NCBI RefSeq assembly: GCF_042648965.1
Contig: NZ_JBHRYJ010000002.1
Location: 620,001 to 684,000 of the forward strand
Source: Ferrovibrio xuzhouensis
GTDB lineage: Bacteria > Pseudomonadota > Alphaproteobacteria > Ferrovibrionales > Ferrovibrionaceae
DNA length: 64,000 nt
Direction: 5' to 3'
Position numbers and translations under genes: made by a program. The notes beneath the pieces were generated by a model. The model ran no database searches, was not told where the DNA came from, and worked only from the letters and a program-made list of their open reading frames with translations. Shown piece after piece: positions 27,242-35,201 of this stretch; position 1 is the stretch's first letter; each line of letters starts with the position of its first letter.

Positions 27242-27783
27242 GAACGCCCTCCCTGCACGGCGGCGGGTTCGATGGTTTCGAGCGCCTCCTTGAGCTCGTG
27301 ATCCTCGAAGCCGGCGCCGCGGGCGGCAGCCAGAATCTCGGGCAGCCGCAGCAGCTCGGCGATGATGAACAGGATCGCAGAGATCGGGATCACCGACTGC
27401 GTCACCTGCAGCGAGACATTGGGCAACGAGACCAGCGTGTCACCCTTCAGGATGTCGAGGACTTCAAAGCCGGTCACCGCCAGCAGGACGAAAAAGCCGA
27501 TCACCACCGCTTCGCCGAACAGGGCGGCGGCAAGGCGCAGGCCGGGCGGCAGGGCGTTGACGATGCCGGGGAAGCCGATATGCGCGCCGCGCGAGGCGGC
27601 CAGCGCGCTGCCGTAATAGGTCAGCCAGCACAGGCCGATCGAGGCGATCTCGTCATACCAGACCAGCGACAGGCCGACGGCGCGGAAGACGAAGCCCATG
27701 ACGAGGATGATGGTGAGGCCTGCCATCAATGTGGCGGACACGATTTCCAGGATACGATCGTAATAGCGGCGAACGGCTTGCAT
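27238..27783 (-). CDS. dctQ: TRAP transporter small permease (DctQ)
   Basis: The 181-residue protein has four transmembrane helices (SATLMAGLTIILVMGFVFRAV, the LVWYDEIASIGLCWLTYYGSA region, the GEAVVIGFFVLLAVTGF region and a last one near ISAILFIIAEL). It carries the DctQ-typical W.DE..R/Y pattern. The ATG at 27783 (MQAVRRYYDRILEIV) gives a normal-length protein; longer in-frame starts add an unrelated basic tail. It sits 111 bp downstream of the binding-protein gene across a strong hairpin and overlaps dctM. Confidence 0.9.
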   Translation of the reverse strand: MQAVRRYYDRILEIVSATLMAGLTIILVMGFVFRAVGLSLVWYDEIASIGLCWLTYYGSALAASRGAHIGFPGIVNALPPGLRLAAALFGEAVVIGFFVLLAVTGFEVLDILKGDTLVSLPNVSLQVTQSVIPISAILFIIAELLRLPEILAAARGAGFEDHELKEALETIEPAAVQGGRS

Positions 27784-27849
27784 GATCTTGCTGGTTCCGG
27801 AACTGGGGGAGCTTGGGGCAGGCAGGAGATGCATCGCCCGGAGGCGATG

Positions 27850-27875
27850 GCCGGCGCGGCCTGCACCGCGCCGGC
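27850..27875 (-). terminator. Perfect hairpin between TRAP dctP and dctQ
   Basis: Arms GCCGGCGCGG (27850-27859) and CCGCGCCGGC (27866-27875) pair perfectly over 10 bp around a 6-nt loop. It lies 20 nt past the dctP stop and has no U-tract, so it probably attenuates or stabilises the transcript rather than ending it. The same arrangement follows two other binding-protein genes in the window. Confidence 0.65.
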
Positions 27876-27894
27876 TGTCACGCAACTCTGGAGT

Positions 27895-28878
27895 TTACGA
27901 GTTCTTCGACAGCGCCAGGCACTTGTCGATCAGCTCCTGGCCGGTCGGCACTTCCTTGGCGAATTCGGCATAGACGCCGCGGCTGGCCTTGAGGAAGGCA
28001 GCCTTGTCGACGGTGTTCACCTGCATGCCGGCGGCCTTCAGCTTGCCGAGCAGGTCGTCGTCCAGCTTGGCGGCGATCTCGAGTGCCACCGGCTCCATCT
28101 CGACCGCGGTATCCTTGACGATCTTCTGCACCTCAGGCGACAGCTTGGTCCAGCTGCGGCCGGCGGTGACGTAGGCCGGCGTGTAGACGTGGCCGCTCAT
28201 CGACAGGTATTTCTGCACTTCCTGGAAGCGCGACGGATAGATCTGGGCCAGCGGGTTCTCCTGGCCGTCCATCACGCCGGTCTGCAGCGCGACGAAGACT
28301 TCCGACAGCGCCATCGGGCTCGGCGTTGCGCCGTAGGCCTGGAACATGCGGACGCGCCACACGCCCTTGGGCACACGCAGCTTGATGCCCTTCAGATCTT
28401 CGGGCTCCTTGATCGGGCGCTTGCTGTTGGTGATCTGGCGGAAGCCGTTTTCCCAGACTGCGATGATGTCATAGCCCTGCTTCTGGGCGATCGGGGCAAG
28501 GATCGGCTTGATCACGCCGTCGCGGATGCGGGCGGCATGGGCACGGTTCTGCACCAGGTAGGGCATCTCGAACACGCCGAATTCCGGCGCCACCGTGGTC
28601 ATCACGGTCGACGGCAGGGCGAGGTCGATGGTGCCGAGCTTCAGCTTTTTCAGCATTTCGCTGTCGCCGCCGAGTTGGCTGGAGCCATAAACGACCACCT
28701 TGGCCTTGTCGCCGAGCTTGGCATTGGCCCGCTTGGCGAATTCCTGGGCGGTCTGGTCGAACAGCGAGCCGGGCTCGCCGACATGGCCGAACTTGATTTC
28801 AACTGACTGGGCGCTGGCTGTGCCGGCGATCAGGGCCGCACCGAGAATGGCGCAGGCAAGCTGGGGCATACGTCCCAT
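27895..28878 (-). CDS. dctP: TRAP transporter substrate-binding protein (DctP)
   Basis: The 327-residue periplasmic protein begins MGRMPQLACAILGAALIAGTASAQS, a Sec signal peptide cleaved near ASA-QS. The mature part has FGHVGEPGSLFDQTAQEFAK, a GSSQLGGDSEMLKKLKLGTIDL segment and LKGIKLRVP-K. The Arg in KLRVP is the usual carboxylate-binding residue of DctP proteins. A CAGGAGG ribosome-binding site precedes the ATG. It leads the dctPQM operon. The ligand is probably an organic acid or amino/ureido acid used by the following catabolic genes. Confidence 0.92.
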   Translation of the reverse strand: MGRMPQLACAILGAALIAGTASAQSVEIKFGHVGEPGSLFDQTAQEFAKRANAKLGDKAKVVVYGSSQLGGDSEMLKKLKLGTIDLALPSTVMTTVAPEFGVFEMPYLVQNRAHAARIRDGVIKPILAPIAQKQGYDIIAVWENGFRQITNSKRPIKEPEDLKGIKLRVPKGVWRVRMFQAYGATPSPMALSEVFVALQTGVMDGQENPLAQIYPSRFQEVQKYLSMSGHVYTPAYVTAGRSWTKLSPEVQKIVKDTAVEMEPVALEIAAKLDDDLLGKLKAAGMQVNTVDKAAFLKASRGVYAEFAKEVPTGQELIDKCLALSKNS

Positions 28879-29019
28879 GATGTCCTCCTGTTGGTTTCCT
28901 CAAACCGAGCCGGTTCACCGGCTTCGGGGCACTGACACCGCCAAGTGAATGGCGGGCAATCCATGTTGTTCAGGGGCGGGACCAGGAAATTTTGTTGCTT
29001 CGGTTCCGACCCAATTTGC

Positions 29020-29034
29020 ATTATGAATACAAAA
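29020..29034 (-). promoter_or_regulatory. Conserved motif upstream of TRAP dctP
   Basis: Minus-strand TTTTGTATTCATAAT matches the element at 25884-25898 in 14 of 15 positions. Extended by two bases it forms an imperfect palindrome, TTGTATT-CAT-AATGCAA (one mismatch), of the general kind bound by FCD-GntR regulators. It sits about 145 bp upstream of dctP and may be the operator or -10 region of that promoter. Confidence 0.45.
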
Positions 29035-29134
29035 ATTTTCGACTTTGGCAAGGCAATATGTCAGACAGGCGGTACTGGCAGAGTCCGCTGCCACCGCAGA
29101 TCGATACCGCCAAGAAACGGAGTCCGGAGGAAAA

Positions 29135-29566
29135 ATGACCGAACTGACGCTCGCCGCCACGCAGACCCTGATCGCCGCCGCCCTCGACCATGCCGGCAAG
29201 GCCGGCCTGAAACCGCTGGCCGTGGCGGTGCTGGACAGCCGCGGGGCGATGAAAGGCTTTGCCGCGCAGGAAGGCACCAGCCTGAAGCGGGGCGAGGTCG
29301 CCCACGGCAAGGCCCATGGCGCCTTGGCGCTGGGCATGGGCTCGCGCGCGATCTTCAAGCGCGCCCAAGAGCAGGATTATTTTATTGCCGCGGTCAGCCA
29401 TGTGGTCGGCGGCGCGCTCGTCCCGGTGCCGGGCGGCGTGCTGATCCGCGACAAGGCCGGCGCTCTGCTGGGTGCCGTAGGGATTTCCGGCGACACCTCG
29501 GACAATGACGAGGCCGCCGCCATGGCCGGCATCGCCGCGGCCGGCCTGGTCGGCGATCCGGGCTGA
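29135..29566 (+). CDS. GlcG/HbpS-like protein
   Basis: The 143-residue protein belongs to the GlcG/HbpS (DUF336) family: it starts MTELTLAATQTLIAAALDHAG, has the strand PLAVAVLDSRGAMKGFAAQEG and the Gly-rich VPVPGGVLIRDKAGALLGAVGISGD. The ATG at 29135 is preceded by CGGAGG. Family members bind haem or act as accessory proteins beside glycolate or hydroxyacid oxidation genes. A role next to the FAD dehydrogenases here is plausible, but no precise function is known. It stands alone on the plus strand, divergent from dctP and convergent with an SDR gene. Confidence 0.85.
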   Translation: MTELTLAATQTLIAAALDHAGKAGLKPLAVAVLDSRGAMKGFAAQEGTSLKRGEVAHGKAHGALALGMGSRAIFKRAQEQDYFIAAVSHVVGGALVPVPGGVLIRDKAGALLGAVGISGDTSDNDEAAAMAGIAAAGLVGDPG

Positions 29567-29578
29567 GCCGCCGTGGCC

Positions 29579-29598
29579 CCGGGGGTCAGAGCCCCCGG
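29579..29598. terminator. Hairpin between convergent GlcG-like and SDR genes
   Basis: CCGGGGG (29579-29585) and CCCCCGG (29592-29598) form a perfect 7-bp stem with a 6-nt loop. It lies between the two convergent stop codons and includes the SDR stop. There is no U-run, but the position suits a bidirectional transcription barrier. Confidence 0.5.
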
Positions 29599-30371
29599 AT
29601 CATGCCGCCATCGACGCGCAGCTTGGCGCCGGTGATATAGCCGGCCCGTGTGCTGGCGAGGAAGGTGACAGCATCGGCGAATTCCTCGGGCCGGCCGTAA
29701 CGGCCCATCGGGATCGTCGCCTGCGAGGCGCGGGCGACCTCGTCGCGGCTCTTGCCCTGTTTCTCGGCGGCGACCTGGTCGAGCTGGTCGACGCGGTCGG
29801 TGTGGATGCGGCCGGGCAGCACCATGTTGACGGTGACGCCGTTGGCGGCGACTTCGCCGGCCAGGGTCTTCGACCAGCCGAGTACCGCCATGCGGATGCC
29901 GTTCGACAGGGCGAGGTTCGGGATCGGCTGCTCGACGCCCGACGAGGCGATGGTAATGATGCGGCCCCAGCCGCGCTCCAGCATAGCCGGCAGCAGGCGG
30001 CCGTTCAGATGAAAGAGATGACCCGCCATCGCCTCGAACTGTTTGAGCCACAGGTCGAGCGGGGTGCCGGCGGCCGGCCCGGGCGGCGGACCGCCGCTGT
30101 TGTTGACCACGATGTCGACGCCGCCATCCTTCAGCAGGGCATCGGCCAGTGCATCGACCGAGGTGCGGTCGGCAAGGTCGAGCCTTGCCGCGCTCAGCCG
30201 GGCGGCGACATCGGGACTTTCCTGCGCGATCCAGGCCTGCGTATCTGCTTCGCTGCGCGCGGCGGCAACCACGCTGGCGCCTTCGCGGGCGAGGCTGCGG
30301 GCGGTGGCGGCGCCAAGGCCGCGGCTGGCGCCGAGCACCAGGGCGTGTTTGCCGGAAAGGCCGAGATCCAT
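29586..30371 (-). CDS. SDR-family protein with altered catalytic residues
   Basis: The 261-residue protein has the SDR cofactor motif GASRGLG (14-20), the NNSG segment (90-93) and the Ser in ITIASSGVEQ (143-144). Where classical SDRs have YxxxK, the sequence is S156-NGI-R160, so both Tyr and Lys are replaced. I recognise the IPNLxLSNxxR pattern as a distinct SDR subgroup, so this is a family trait and not a mutation. Its reaction is unclear. The start codon overlaps the stop of the DapA-like gene by one base, at the end of the racemase operon. Confidence 0.85.
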   Translation of the reverse strand: MDLGLSGKHALVLGASRGLGAATARSLAREGASVVAAARSEADTQAWIAQESPDVAARLSAARLDLADRTSVDALADALLKDGGVDIVVNNSGGPPPGPAAGTPLDLWLKQFEAMAGHLFHLNGRLLPAMLERGWGRIITIASSGVEQPIPNLALSNGIRMAVLGWSKTLAGEVAANGVTVNMVLPGRIHTDRVDQLDQVAAEKQGKSRDEVARASQATIPMGRYGRPEEFADAVTFLASTRAGYITGAKLRVDGGMIRGL

Positions 30372-31303
30372 CAGCCGATCTCCTTCAGGCGCAGCTCCTG
30401 CCGCGCGATCATGCGCTCGACCTCGTCGATATCGGCGGCGGTCAGCTTGGGCGCCGGCTTGCGCAGCGCCGCGCTGGCGATGGCGCCACGCTTCTGCAAT
30501 ACGTATTTGCGGATGGCGAGGCCTGGACCGGGCTGCTGTTCATAGCGCGCCAGCGGTAGATAGGCATCGAAGATGTCGCGCGCGCGGTCCCGCTGGCCGG
30601 CCCTGTAGGCATTGACCACGCCGACCATCATCTCGGGATAGGCGAAGCCGGTCATCGCGCCATCGGCACCGCGCTCCATCTCCTCGGGCAGGAACAGGCC
30701 GCCGTTGCCGACCAGGATGCTGATGCGGCGCAGTTCGTCGCGGCTCATCATGTCGCGCAGGGCGCTCAGCTTGGACAGGCCGGGCCAGTCCTCGTGCTTC
30801 AGCATCACGCAGGAGGGCAGGGTCCTGACGATCTTCGCAATCACCGAGGGCGCCATCACCACATTGGTCGATTGCGGAAAGTCCTGCAGCACGAAGGGCG
30901 TGCCGAGACCGATCGTCTCGACCACATTGCCGTAGTAGGCGACGATCTGGTCGTCGGTCTTCAGCGTGCCGGGCGGCGCCACCATGACGCCGGCGGCGCC
31001 GGCATCCATCACGGCGGACGACAGTTCGCTCATCGAGGCAAAGCCGGGGCTGGAGACTCCGACCACGACCGGCACACGGCCGTCGAGCCGGTTGAGCACG
31101 CGCTTCACGAAGCTGCGCGACTCTGCAAGCGTCAGTTTCGGCGCCTCGCCCATCATGCCGAGGATGGTGAAGCCGGTGACGCCGCGCTCGAGATAGAAAT
31201 CGACCATGCGGTCGGTGCTGTCGAGATCCAGCGCGCCGCTGTCGGTGAAGGGGGTGACGGCGATGATATACACGCCGGCGGCGGTTTCATCGAGCTTGGC
31301 CAT
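30371..31303 (-). CDS. DapA-family lyase (dihydrodipicolinate synthase-like)
   Basis: The 310-residue TIM-barrel protein belongs to the DHDPS/N-acetylneuraminate lyase family of class I aldolases. The Schiff-base lysine is K169 in VMLKHEDWPG. The usual YNxP motif is replaced by LQDFPQ, with Gln140 in place of the catalytic tyrosine, so it is unlikely to be a true DapA. GMMGEAPKLTLAE replaces the common GTTGE motif. Family members act on 2-oxo acids by retro-aldol or condensation reactions. In this operon it may cleave an oxo-acid formed by the FAD dehydrogenase. Confidence 0.85.
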   Translation of the reverse strand: MAKLDETAAGVYIIAVTPFTDSGALDLDSTDRMVDFYLERGVTGFTILGMMGEAPKLTLAESRSFVKRVLNRLDGRVPVVVGVSSPGFASMSELSSAVMDAGAAGVMVAPPGTLKTDDQIVAYYGNVVETIGLGTPFVLQDFPQSTNVVMAPSVIAKIVRTLPSCVMLKHEDWPGLSKLSALRDMMSRDELRRISILVGNGGLFLPEEMERGADGAMTGFAYPEMMVGVVNAYRAGQRDRARDIFDAYLPLARYEQQPGPGLAIRKYVLQKRGAIASAALRKPAPKLTAADIDEVERMIARQELRLKEIG

Positions 31304-31327
31304 GACAGGTCTCCTGAAGGCGGACGG

Positions 31328-32746
31328 TCAGTTTGCGAGCAGCTTGCCCGGATTGAGGATATTGCGGCTGTCGAACAGCCGTTTGATCTCGATCATCATC
31401 TGCATCGCCACGGCGGGTTTGTAGCGCGGCAGTTCGTCGCGGCGCAGCTGGCCGACGCCATGTTCGGCGCTGATGCTGCCGCGGTAGCGTTCGACCAGAT
31501 CGTGGACGACGGTGTTCAGCCGGCCGGTCAGGCCGAGGAACTCGTCTTCGGTCATCTGCGGCGCGCGCTGCAGGTTGTAATGCAGGTTGCCGTCGCCGAG
31601 ATGGCCGAACACCAGGAAACGCAGGCCCGGCACGGTGACCTCGACGGCGGTCTCGCAGTCGCGCATGAAATCCGCCAGGCGGCCGATCGGCAGGGCAATG
31701 TCGTGCTTGATGGTCTTGCCAGCGCGCACCTGCGCCTCCGAGATGCCCTCGCGGATGCGCCATAGTGCTTTTGCCTGTTCACCTGACTGGGCGATCACCG
31801 CATCGGTCGCCTCGCCGACGGCCAGTGCATCGCCGAGCACGGTTTCCAGCAGGTCGGTCACTCCGGTTGCCGCGTCGGCATCGGACAGCTCGGTCAGCAC
31901 GATGGCTGGCGGCAGCTCGGCAAAGGGCACCGCTACGCCCGGCAGATGCGACTGCACGAGATCGAGGCAGCTGCGGGTCATGAATTCAAAGGCGGTCAGC
32001 CGGTCGCCGGCGCGACCGACCAGGCGGGCGAACAGGGCCAGCGCCGCCTGCCCATCGGGCAGCGCGACCATGGCAGTGGCGCGCGCCGCCGGTGGCGCAT
32101 ACAGCTTGATGACGGCGGCAGTGATCACGCCGAGCGTGCCTTCCGATCCGATGAACAGGTCGCGCAGGTCGTAGCCGGTATTGTCCTTGCGCAAGGCTTG
32201 CAGGCCGTCCCAGATGCGGCCGTCGGCCAGCACGACCTCAAGGCCGAGCGCCAGCTCGCGGGCATTGCCATAGCGCAGCACCGCGATGCCGCCGGCATTG
32301 GTGGCGAGATTGCCGCCGATGGTGCAGCTGCCCTCGGCGCCGAGGCTGAGCGGAAAGAAGCGGCCGGCCTCACGGGCCGCCGCCTGCACATTGGCGAGGA
32401 TACAGCCGGCCTCGACCGTCATGGTGTTGCCGACCGGGTCGATTTCGCGGATGCGATCAAGCCGGCCGAGGCTGAGGATGATCTGCCGGCCGCTGTCGTC
32501 GGGCGTGGCACCGCCGGCCATGCCGGTATTGCCGCCCTGCGGCACCACGGTAACCCCGGCCTCGTTGCAGCAGGTCAATACGGCCGAGACCTCGGCGGTA
32601 CTGCCCGGCTGCACCACGGCGAGCGCGCGGCCGTGATACTTCTTCATCCAGTCGACCACGTAAGGCGCCTGCTGGTCTGCCTCGGTCAGCAGGTGGGCGC
32701 TGCCGACAATGGTGGCCAGCCGGGGAAGCAGACCGGCGGCGGTCAT
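31328..32746 (-). CDS. FAD-binding dehydrogenase (GlcD/D-2-hydroxyacid type)
   Basis: The 472-residue protein has the PCMH-type FAD domain with VTVVPQGGNTGMAGGATPD and the LGAEGSCTIGGNLATNAGG segment. A C-terminal FAD-linked oxidase domain has the metal-binding FGHLGDGNLHYN and late SAEHGVGQL. This matches the GlcD/D-lactate/D-2-hydroxyglutarate dehydrogenase group that oxidises 2-hydroxy acids. It overlaps the flavin-reductase gene by 4 bp and precedes the DapA-like gene by 24 bp. The substrate is unknown but should be a 2-hydroxy acid. Confidence 0.9.
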   Translation of the reverse strand: MTAAGLLPRLATIVGSAHLLTEADQQAPYVVDWMKKYHGRALAVVQPGSTAEVSAVLTCCNEAGVTVVPQGGNTGMAGGATPDDSGRQIILSLGRLDRIREIDPVGNTMTVEAGCILANVQAAAREAGRFFPLSLGAEGSCTIGGNLATNAGGIAVLRYGNARELALGLEVVLADGRIWDGLQALRKDNTGYDLRDLFIGSEGTLGVITAAVIKLYAPPAARATAMVALPDGQAALALFARLVGRAGDRLTAFEFMTRSCLDLVQSHLPGVAVPFAELPPAIVLTELSDADAATGVTDLLETVLGDALAVGEATDAVIAQSGEQAKALWRIREGISEAQVRAGKTIKHDIALPIGRLADFMRDCETAVEVTVPGLRFLVFGHLGDGNLHYNLQRAPQMTEDEFLGLTGRLNTVVHDLVERYRGSISAEHGVGQLRRDELPRYKPAVAMQMMIEIKRLFDSRNILNPGKLLAN

Positions 32747-33381
32747 TTGCCGCGGGCCTTCCAGTCGGCCAGGGGAATCAGCGGCGCCTCGAAGCGGTCG
32801 CGGGTGCGGGTATACCAGGCGGCGCCATGCATGCGGCCGACAAGGTCGAGGACATCGGCGTCGACATGCAGCTTGTCGTCGATGGCCTCGTCACGGATAT
32901 GCAGGTGCAGGATCTCGCCCATGACGATGGAACGGTCAAACGGCAGGTCCATGATGCTGTAGGTGCGGCATTCGAAGCTGACCGGCGCTTCGGCGATGCG
33001 TGGTACGGCAATCTGCTGCGAAGGCAGAGTGGTCAGGCCGGCTTCGGTCACCTCGCTTTCGCCCTCGGGGAAGGCGATGGCGCAGACCACCATCGGGTCG
33101 ACCATGGCATGGCTGACCAGGTTGACGACGAATTCCCCACTGCGGCGGATATTCTCGCCGGTGTCCTTGTGTGGCTGGCCGTCATCACGCTTGTTGCCCT
33201 CGATACCCAGCACCAGCAGGGGCGGCGCGTTGCTGAAGACATTGAAGAAGCTGAACGGTGCGGCATTGACCGTGCCATTGGCCGAAAGCGTCGAGACCAG
33301 CGCGATCGGGCGCGGCATCACGGTGCTGACCAGCAGCTTGTAGATGCGGTCCGGCGGCAGGTCGGCAGCGGCAATATCCAC
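32743..33381 (-). CDS. Flavin reductase-like FMN-binding protein
   Basis: The 212-residue protein belongs to the flavin reductase/DIM6 family. Markers are VMPRPIALVSTLSANGTVNAAPFSFFN, where FMN binds, then PPLLVLGI and DTGENIRRSGEFVVNLV. Such proteins supply reduced flavin to monooxygenases or act as small oxidoreductases; no monooxygenase is nearby. It lies 11 bp after the racemase gene and overlaps the FAD dehydrogenase gene, so it is within one operon with them. Confidence 0.87.
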   Translation of the reverse strand: MDIAAADLPPDRIYKLLVSTVMPRPIALVSTLSANGTVNAAPFSFFNVFSNAPPLLVLGIEGNKRDDGQPHKDTGENIRRSGEFVVNLVSHAMVDPMVVCAIAFPEGESEVTEAGLTTLPSQQIAVPRIAEAPVSFECRTYSIMDLPFDRSIVMGEILHLHIRDEAIDDKLHVDADVLDLVGRMHGAAWYTRTRDRFEAPLIPLADWKARGK

Positions 33382-33392
33382 GATGCGCAGCC

Positions 33393-34052
33393 TTACCAGC
33401 CGAGGCGGACACGACCGAGCGCCATGGTGGTGGCGGCCTGGGTCGGCTCGACCACCGGGATGCCCAGCGCCTGCTCAAGATGATCGCGATAGGCGGCCAT
33501 GCCGGCGCAGCCCATCACCAGCACATGGGCCTGACGCTCGTCGCGCAGGCGTCGGCCGGTTTCGAGCATGCGGCTGAGCGTACGGTCGCGGTCGGCCAGT
33601 TCGGCGACGCTGAGGCCCACCGCCATTTCGCCGGCGAAACGGTCCGTCATGCCCATGGCCCCCCACAGCCGCAGATGCCGGGGAATCGAAGTATCGAGGA
33701 TGGCGATCACCCCGAAGCTCTGGCCGAGCGTCAGCGCCGTCAGTATGCCGCATTCGGCAATGCCGAGCACCGGCTGCTTCACGCTCTCGCGCACCAGGTG
33801 CATGCCGGGATCGCTGAAACAGGCAATGACAAAGGCGCCGGCTTCGGCTTCCAGCGTCTGCGCCAGCTTCGCCAGCGGCAGGGTGACGGATTCCACATCC
33901 GCCTGGGTCTGCACGCCGAGCGGCCCCTCTTTCAGGGTCAGGCTTTTGATCTCCGGGCCGCCGGGTATGCGCAGGGGCTCCAGCGCCGCATCGATCCCGG
34001 CGGTGACGGCTTCGTTGGAATTCGGATTGATCACGAAGATGGTGGAGGCCAT
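33393..34052 (-). CDS. Aspartate/glutamate/hydantoin racemase, both cysteines present
   Basis: The 219-residue racemase has MASTIFVINPNSNEAVTAG at the start, the first catalytic Cys C78 in VIACFSDPGM and the second C182 in VLVMGCAGM. Both match two-base hydantoin or amino-acid racemases. It probably interconverts enantiomers of 5-substituted hydantoins or related compounds to supply the D-selective hydantoinase on the other side of lysR. It is the first gene of a five-gene minus-strand operon, divergent from lysR. The shared intergenic region carries a LysR-type palindrome. Confidence 0.88.
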   Translation of the reverse strand: MASTIFVINPNSNEAVTAGIDAALEPLRIPGGPEIKSLTLKEGPLGVQTQADVESVTLPLAKLAQTLEAEAGAFVIACFSDPGMHLVRESVKQPVLGIAECGILTALTLGQSFGVIAILDTSIPRHLRLWGAMGMTDRFAGEMAVGLSVAELADRDRTLSRMLETGRRLRDERQAHVLVMGCAGMAAYRDHLEQALGIPVVEPTQAATTMALGRVRLGW

Positions 34053-34122
34053 GGCCAGGGTTCCCGGACGGTGTCGCAGCAGCAGCGGATCCCAGTCTAT
34101 GTCAGGCCACGACGAAAGTGTG

Positions 34123-34138
34123 TGGCATGGTCCTTGCT
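34123..34138 (+). promoter_or_regulatory. Sigma-54-like promoter ahead of lysR
   Basis: TGGCATG-GTCC-TTGCT matches the -24/-12 consensus with one change (C to T in the -24 element) and exact GG-N10-GC spacing. The predicted start is near 34149, just before the palindrome at 34153-34171, so LysR binding there could block its own promoter. Confidence 0.5.
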
Positions 34139-34152
34139 CATTTGTCGGGCAC

Positions 34153-34171
34153 CCTTAACGCGATGTTATGG
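34153..34171. promoter_or_regulatory. LysR-type palindrome, copy 1
   Basis: CCTTAAC-GCGAT-GTTATGG is an inverted repeat with a 5-bp centre and one mismatch. Copy 2 (CCATAAC-N5-GTTATGG) lies upstream of the hydantoinase gene. The site is in the divergent region between the racemase operon and lysR, where LysR-family proteins usually bind. Confidence 0.65.
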
Positions 34172-34229
34172 ATAGAATGGTTTTCGGCGGCCAAGGCAAT
34201 GGCCGTCCCCGCAGCCCGATGGAGAACCC

Positions 34230-35165
34230 ATGTCATTGAATCTTCGCCAGATCGAGGTCTTCCGAGCGGTGATGAGCACGGGTTCGATCAGCGGCGCCTC
34301 GAAGGTGCTGCATGTCTCGCAGCCGGCGGTCAGCCGCCTGCTGTCCTACACCGAGACCCGGGTCGGTTTTCCGCTGTTCGAACGCATCAAGGGGCGGCTG
34401 TATGCAACCCCTGAGGCGAAGCGCCTGTTCCGCGAGGTCGATCATGTCTACCTCGGCGTGCAGCGGGTCAACGAGGTGGCGCATTCGCTTGCCGAGCGGC
34501 GCCAGGGCGTGCTGCATATCGTATCCAGCCCAAGTATTGGCCATGTGCTGATTCCGCAGGCAATTGCCGCGCTCTGCGAGCAGTATACGGATGCCCGGGT
34601 CACCTTCAATTTCCTCAACTATGCGCCGCTGCAGGACCGGCTGCTCAACCACCAGGCCGATATCGGGGTGATCAGCACGCCGATCGACCACCCCAACCTG
34701 GAGACCAAGCCGCTCGGCCAGAGTCCGGTCTGCTGTATCTGTCCGGACGACCATCCGCTGGCCCGGGCAGCCATGCTGCGGCTGGAGGACCTGCGGCCCT
34801 GGCCGCTGATCGGCTATGACCGCGAAACGCCCTATGGCCGCATGCTGGCGCAGATGTATCACCAGGCCGGCGAGACGCTGCGGCCGACCATCGAAGTCGG
34901 TTCGCCGCAGAGCGCCTGTGCGCTGGCCCAGGCCGGCGCCGGCATTGCGCTGGTCGATGAGTTCACCCTGCACAACTGGCCGAACGGACATCTGGTGACG
35001 CGCCCGGTGGCCGATGCGCCGGTGCTGACCGCGAATCTCGCCTTCCTGCGCTTCGAGCCGATGTCGCAGCTTGCCCAGTCCTTCGTCGCGATCCTGCGCA
35101 AGCTGATGGCGGTGAACGGCTTTTCGCTGCTCGACGAGGCCCCGGCGACGGTTCTGCGGCACTGA
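34230..35165 (+). CDS. LysR-family regulator of the hydantoin locus
   Basis: The 311-residue regulator has the LysR winged HTH at residues 1-60 (LNLRQIEVFRAVMSTGSISGAS, then VSQPAVSRLLSYTE). A periplasmic-binding-like effector domain follows (IVSSPSIGHVLIPQAIAALCEQY and AQAGAGIALVDEF). The ATG at 34230 follows AGAACCC and gives the standard N-terminus. It lies between a divergent racemase operon and a downstream hydantoinase operon, each next to a copy of one palindrome. A role controlling hydantoin/carbamoyl amino acid use is therefore strongly suggested. The effector is unknown. Confidence 0.9.
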   Translation: MSLNLRQIEVFRAVMSTGSISGASKVLHVSQPAVSRLLSYTETRVGFPLFERIKGRLYATPEAKRLFREVDHVYLGVQRVNEVAHSLAERRQGVLHIVSSPSIGHVLIPQAIAALCEQYTDARVTFNFLNYAPLQDRLLNHQADIGVISTPIDHPNLETKPLGQSPVCCICPDDHPLARAAMLRLEDLRPWPLIGYDRETPYGRMLAQMYHQAGETLRPTIEVGSPQSACALAQAGAGIALVDEFTLHNWPNGHLVTRPVADAPVLTANLAFLRFEPMSQLAQSFVAILRKLMAVNGFSLLDEAPATVLRH

Positions 35166-35180
35166 CGCGCGGCCGGGCAT

Positions 35181-35201
35181 CCCATAACGCCGTGTTATGG
35201 G
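35181..35201. promoter_or_regulatory. LysR-type palindrome, copy 2
   Basis: CCCATAAC-GCCGT-GTTATGGG is a perfect 8-bp-arm inverted repeat with a 5-bp centre. It lies between the lysR stop (35165) and the hydantoinase start (35300) and repeats the element at 34153-34171. It is the likely activation site for the hydantoinase operon. Confidence 0.72.

Noticed and set aside
34195..34210. Minus-strand GGGGACG-GCCA-TTGCC as a sigma-54 promoter for the racemase operon
   Set aside because: Spacing is right, but the -24 element has two mismatches and the match is within what GC-rich DNA gives by chance.
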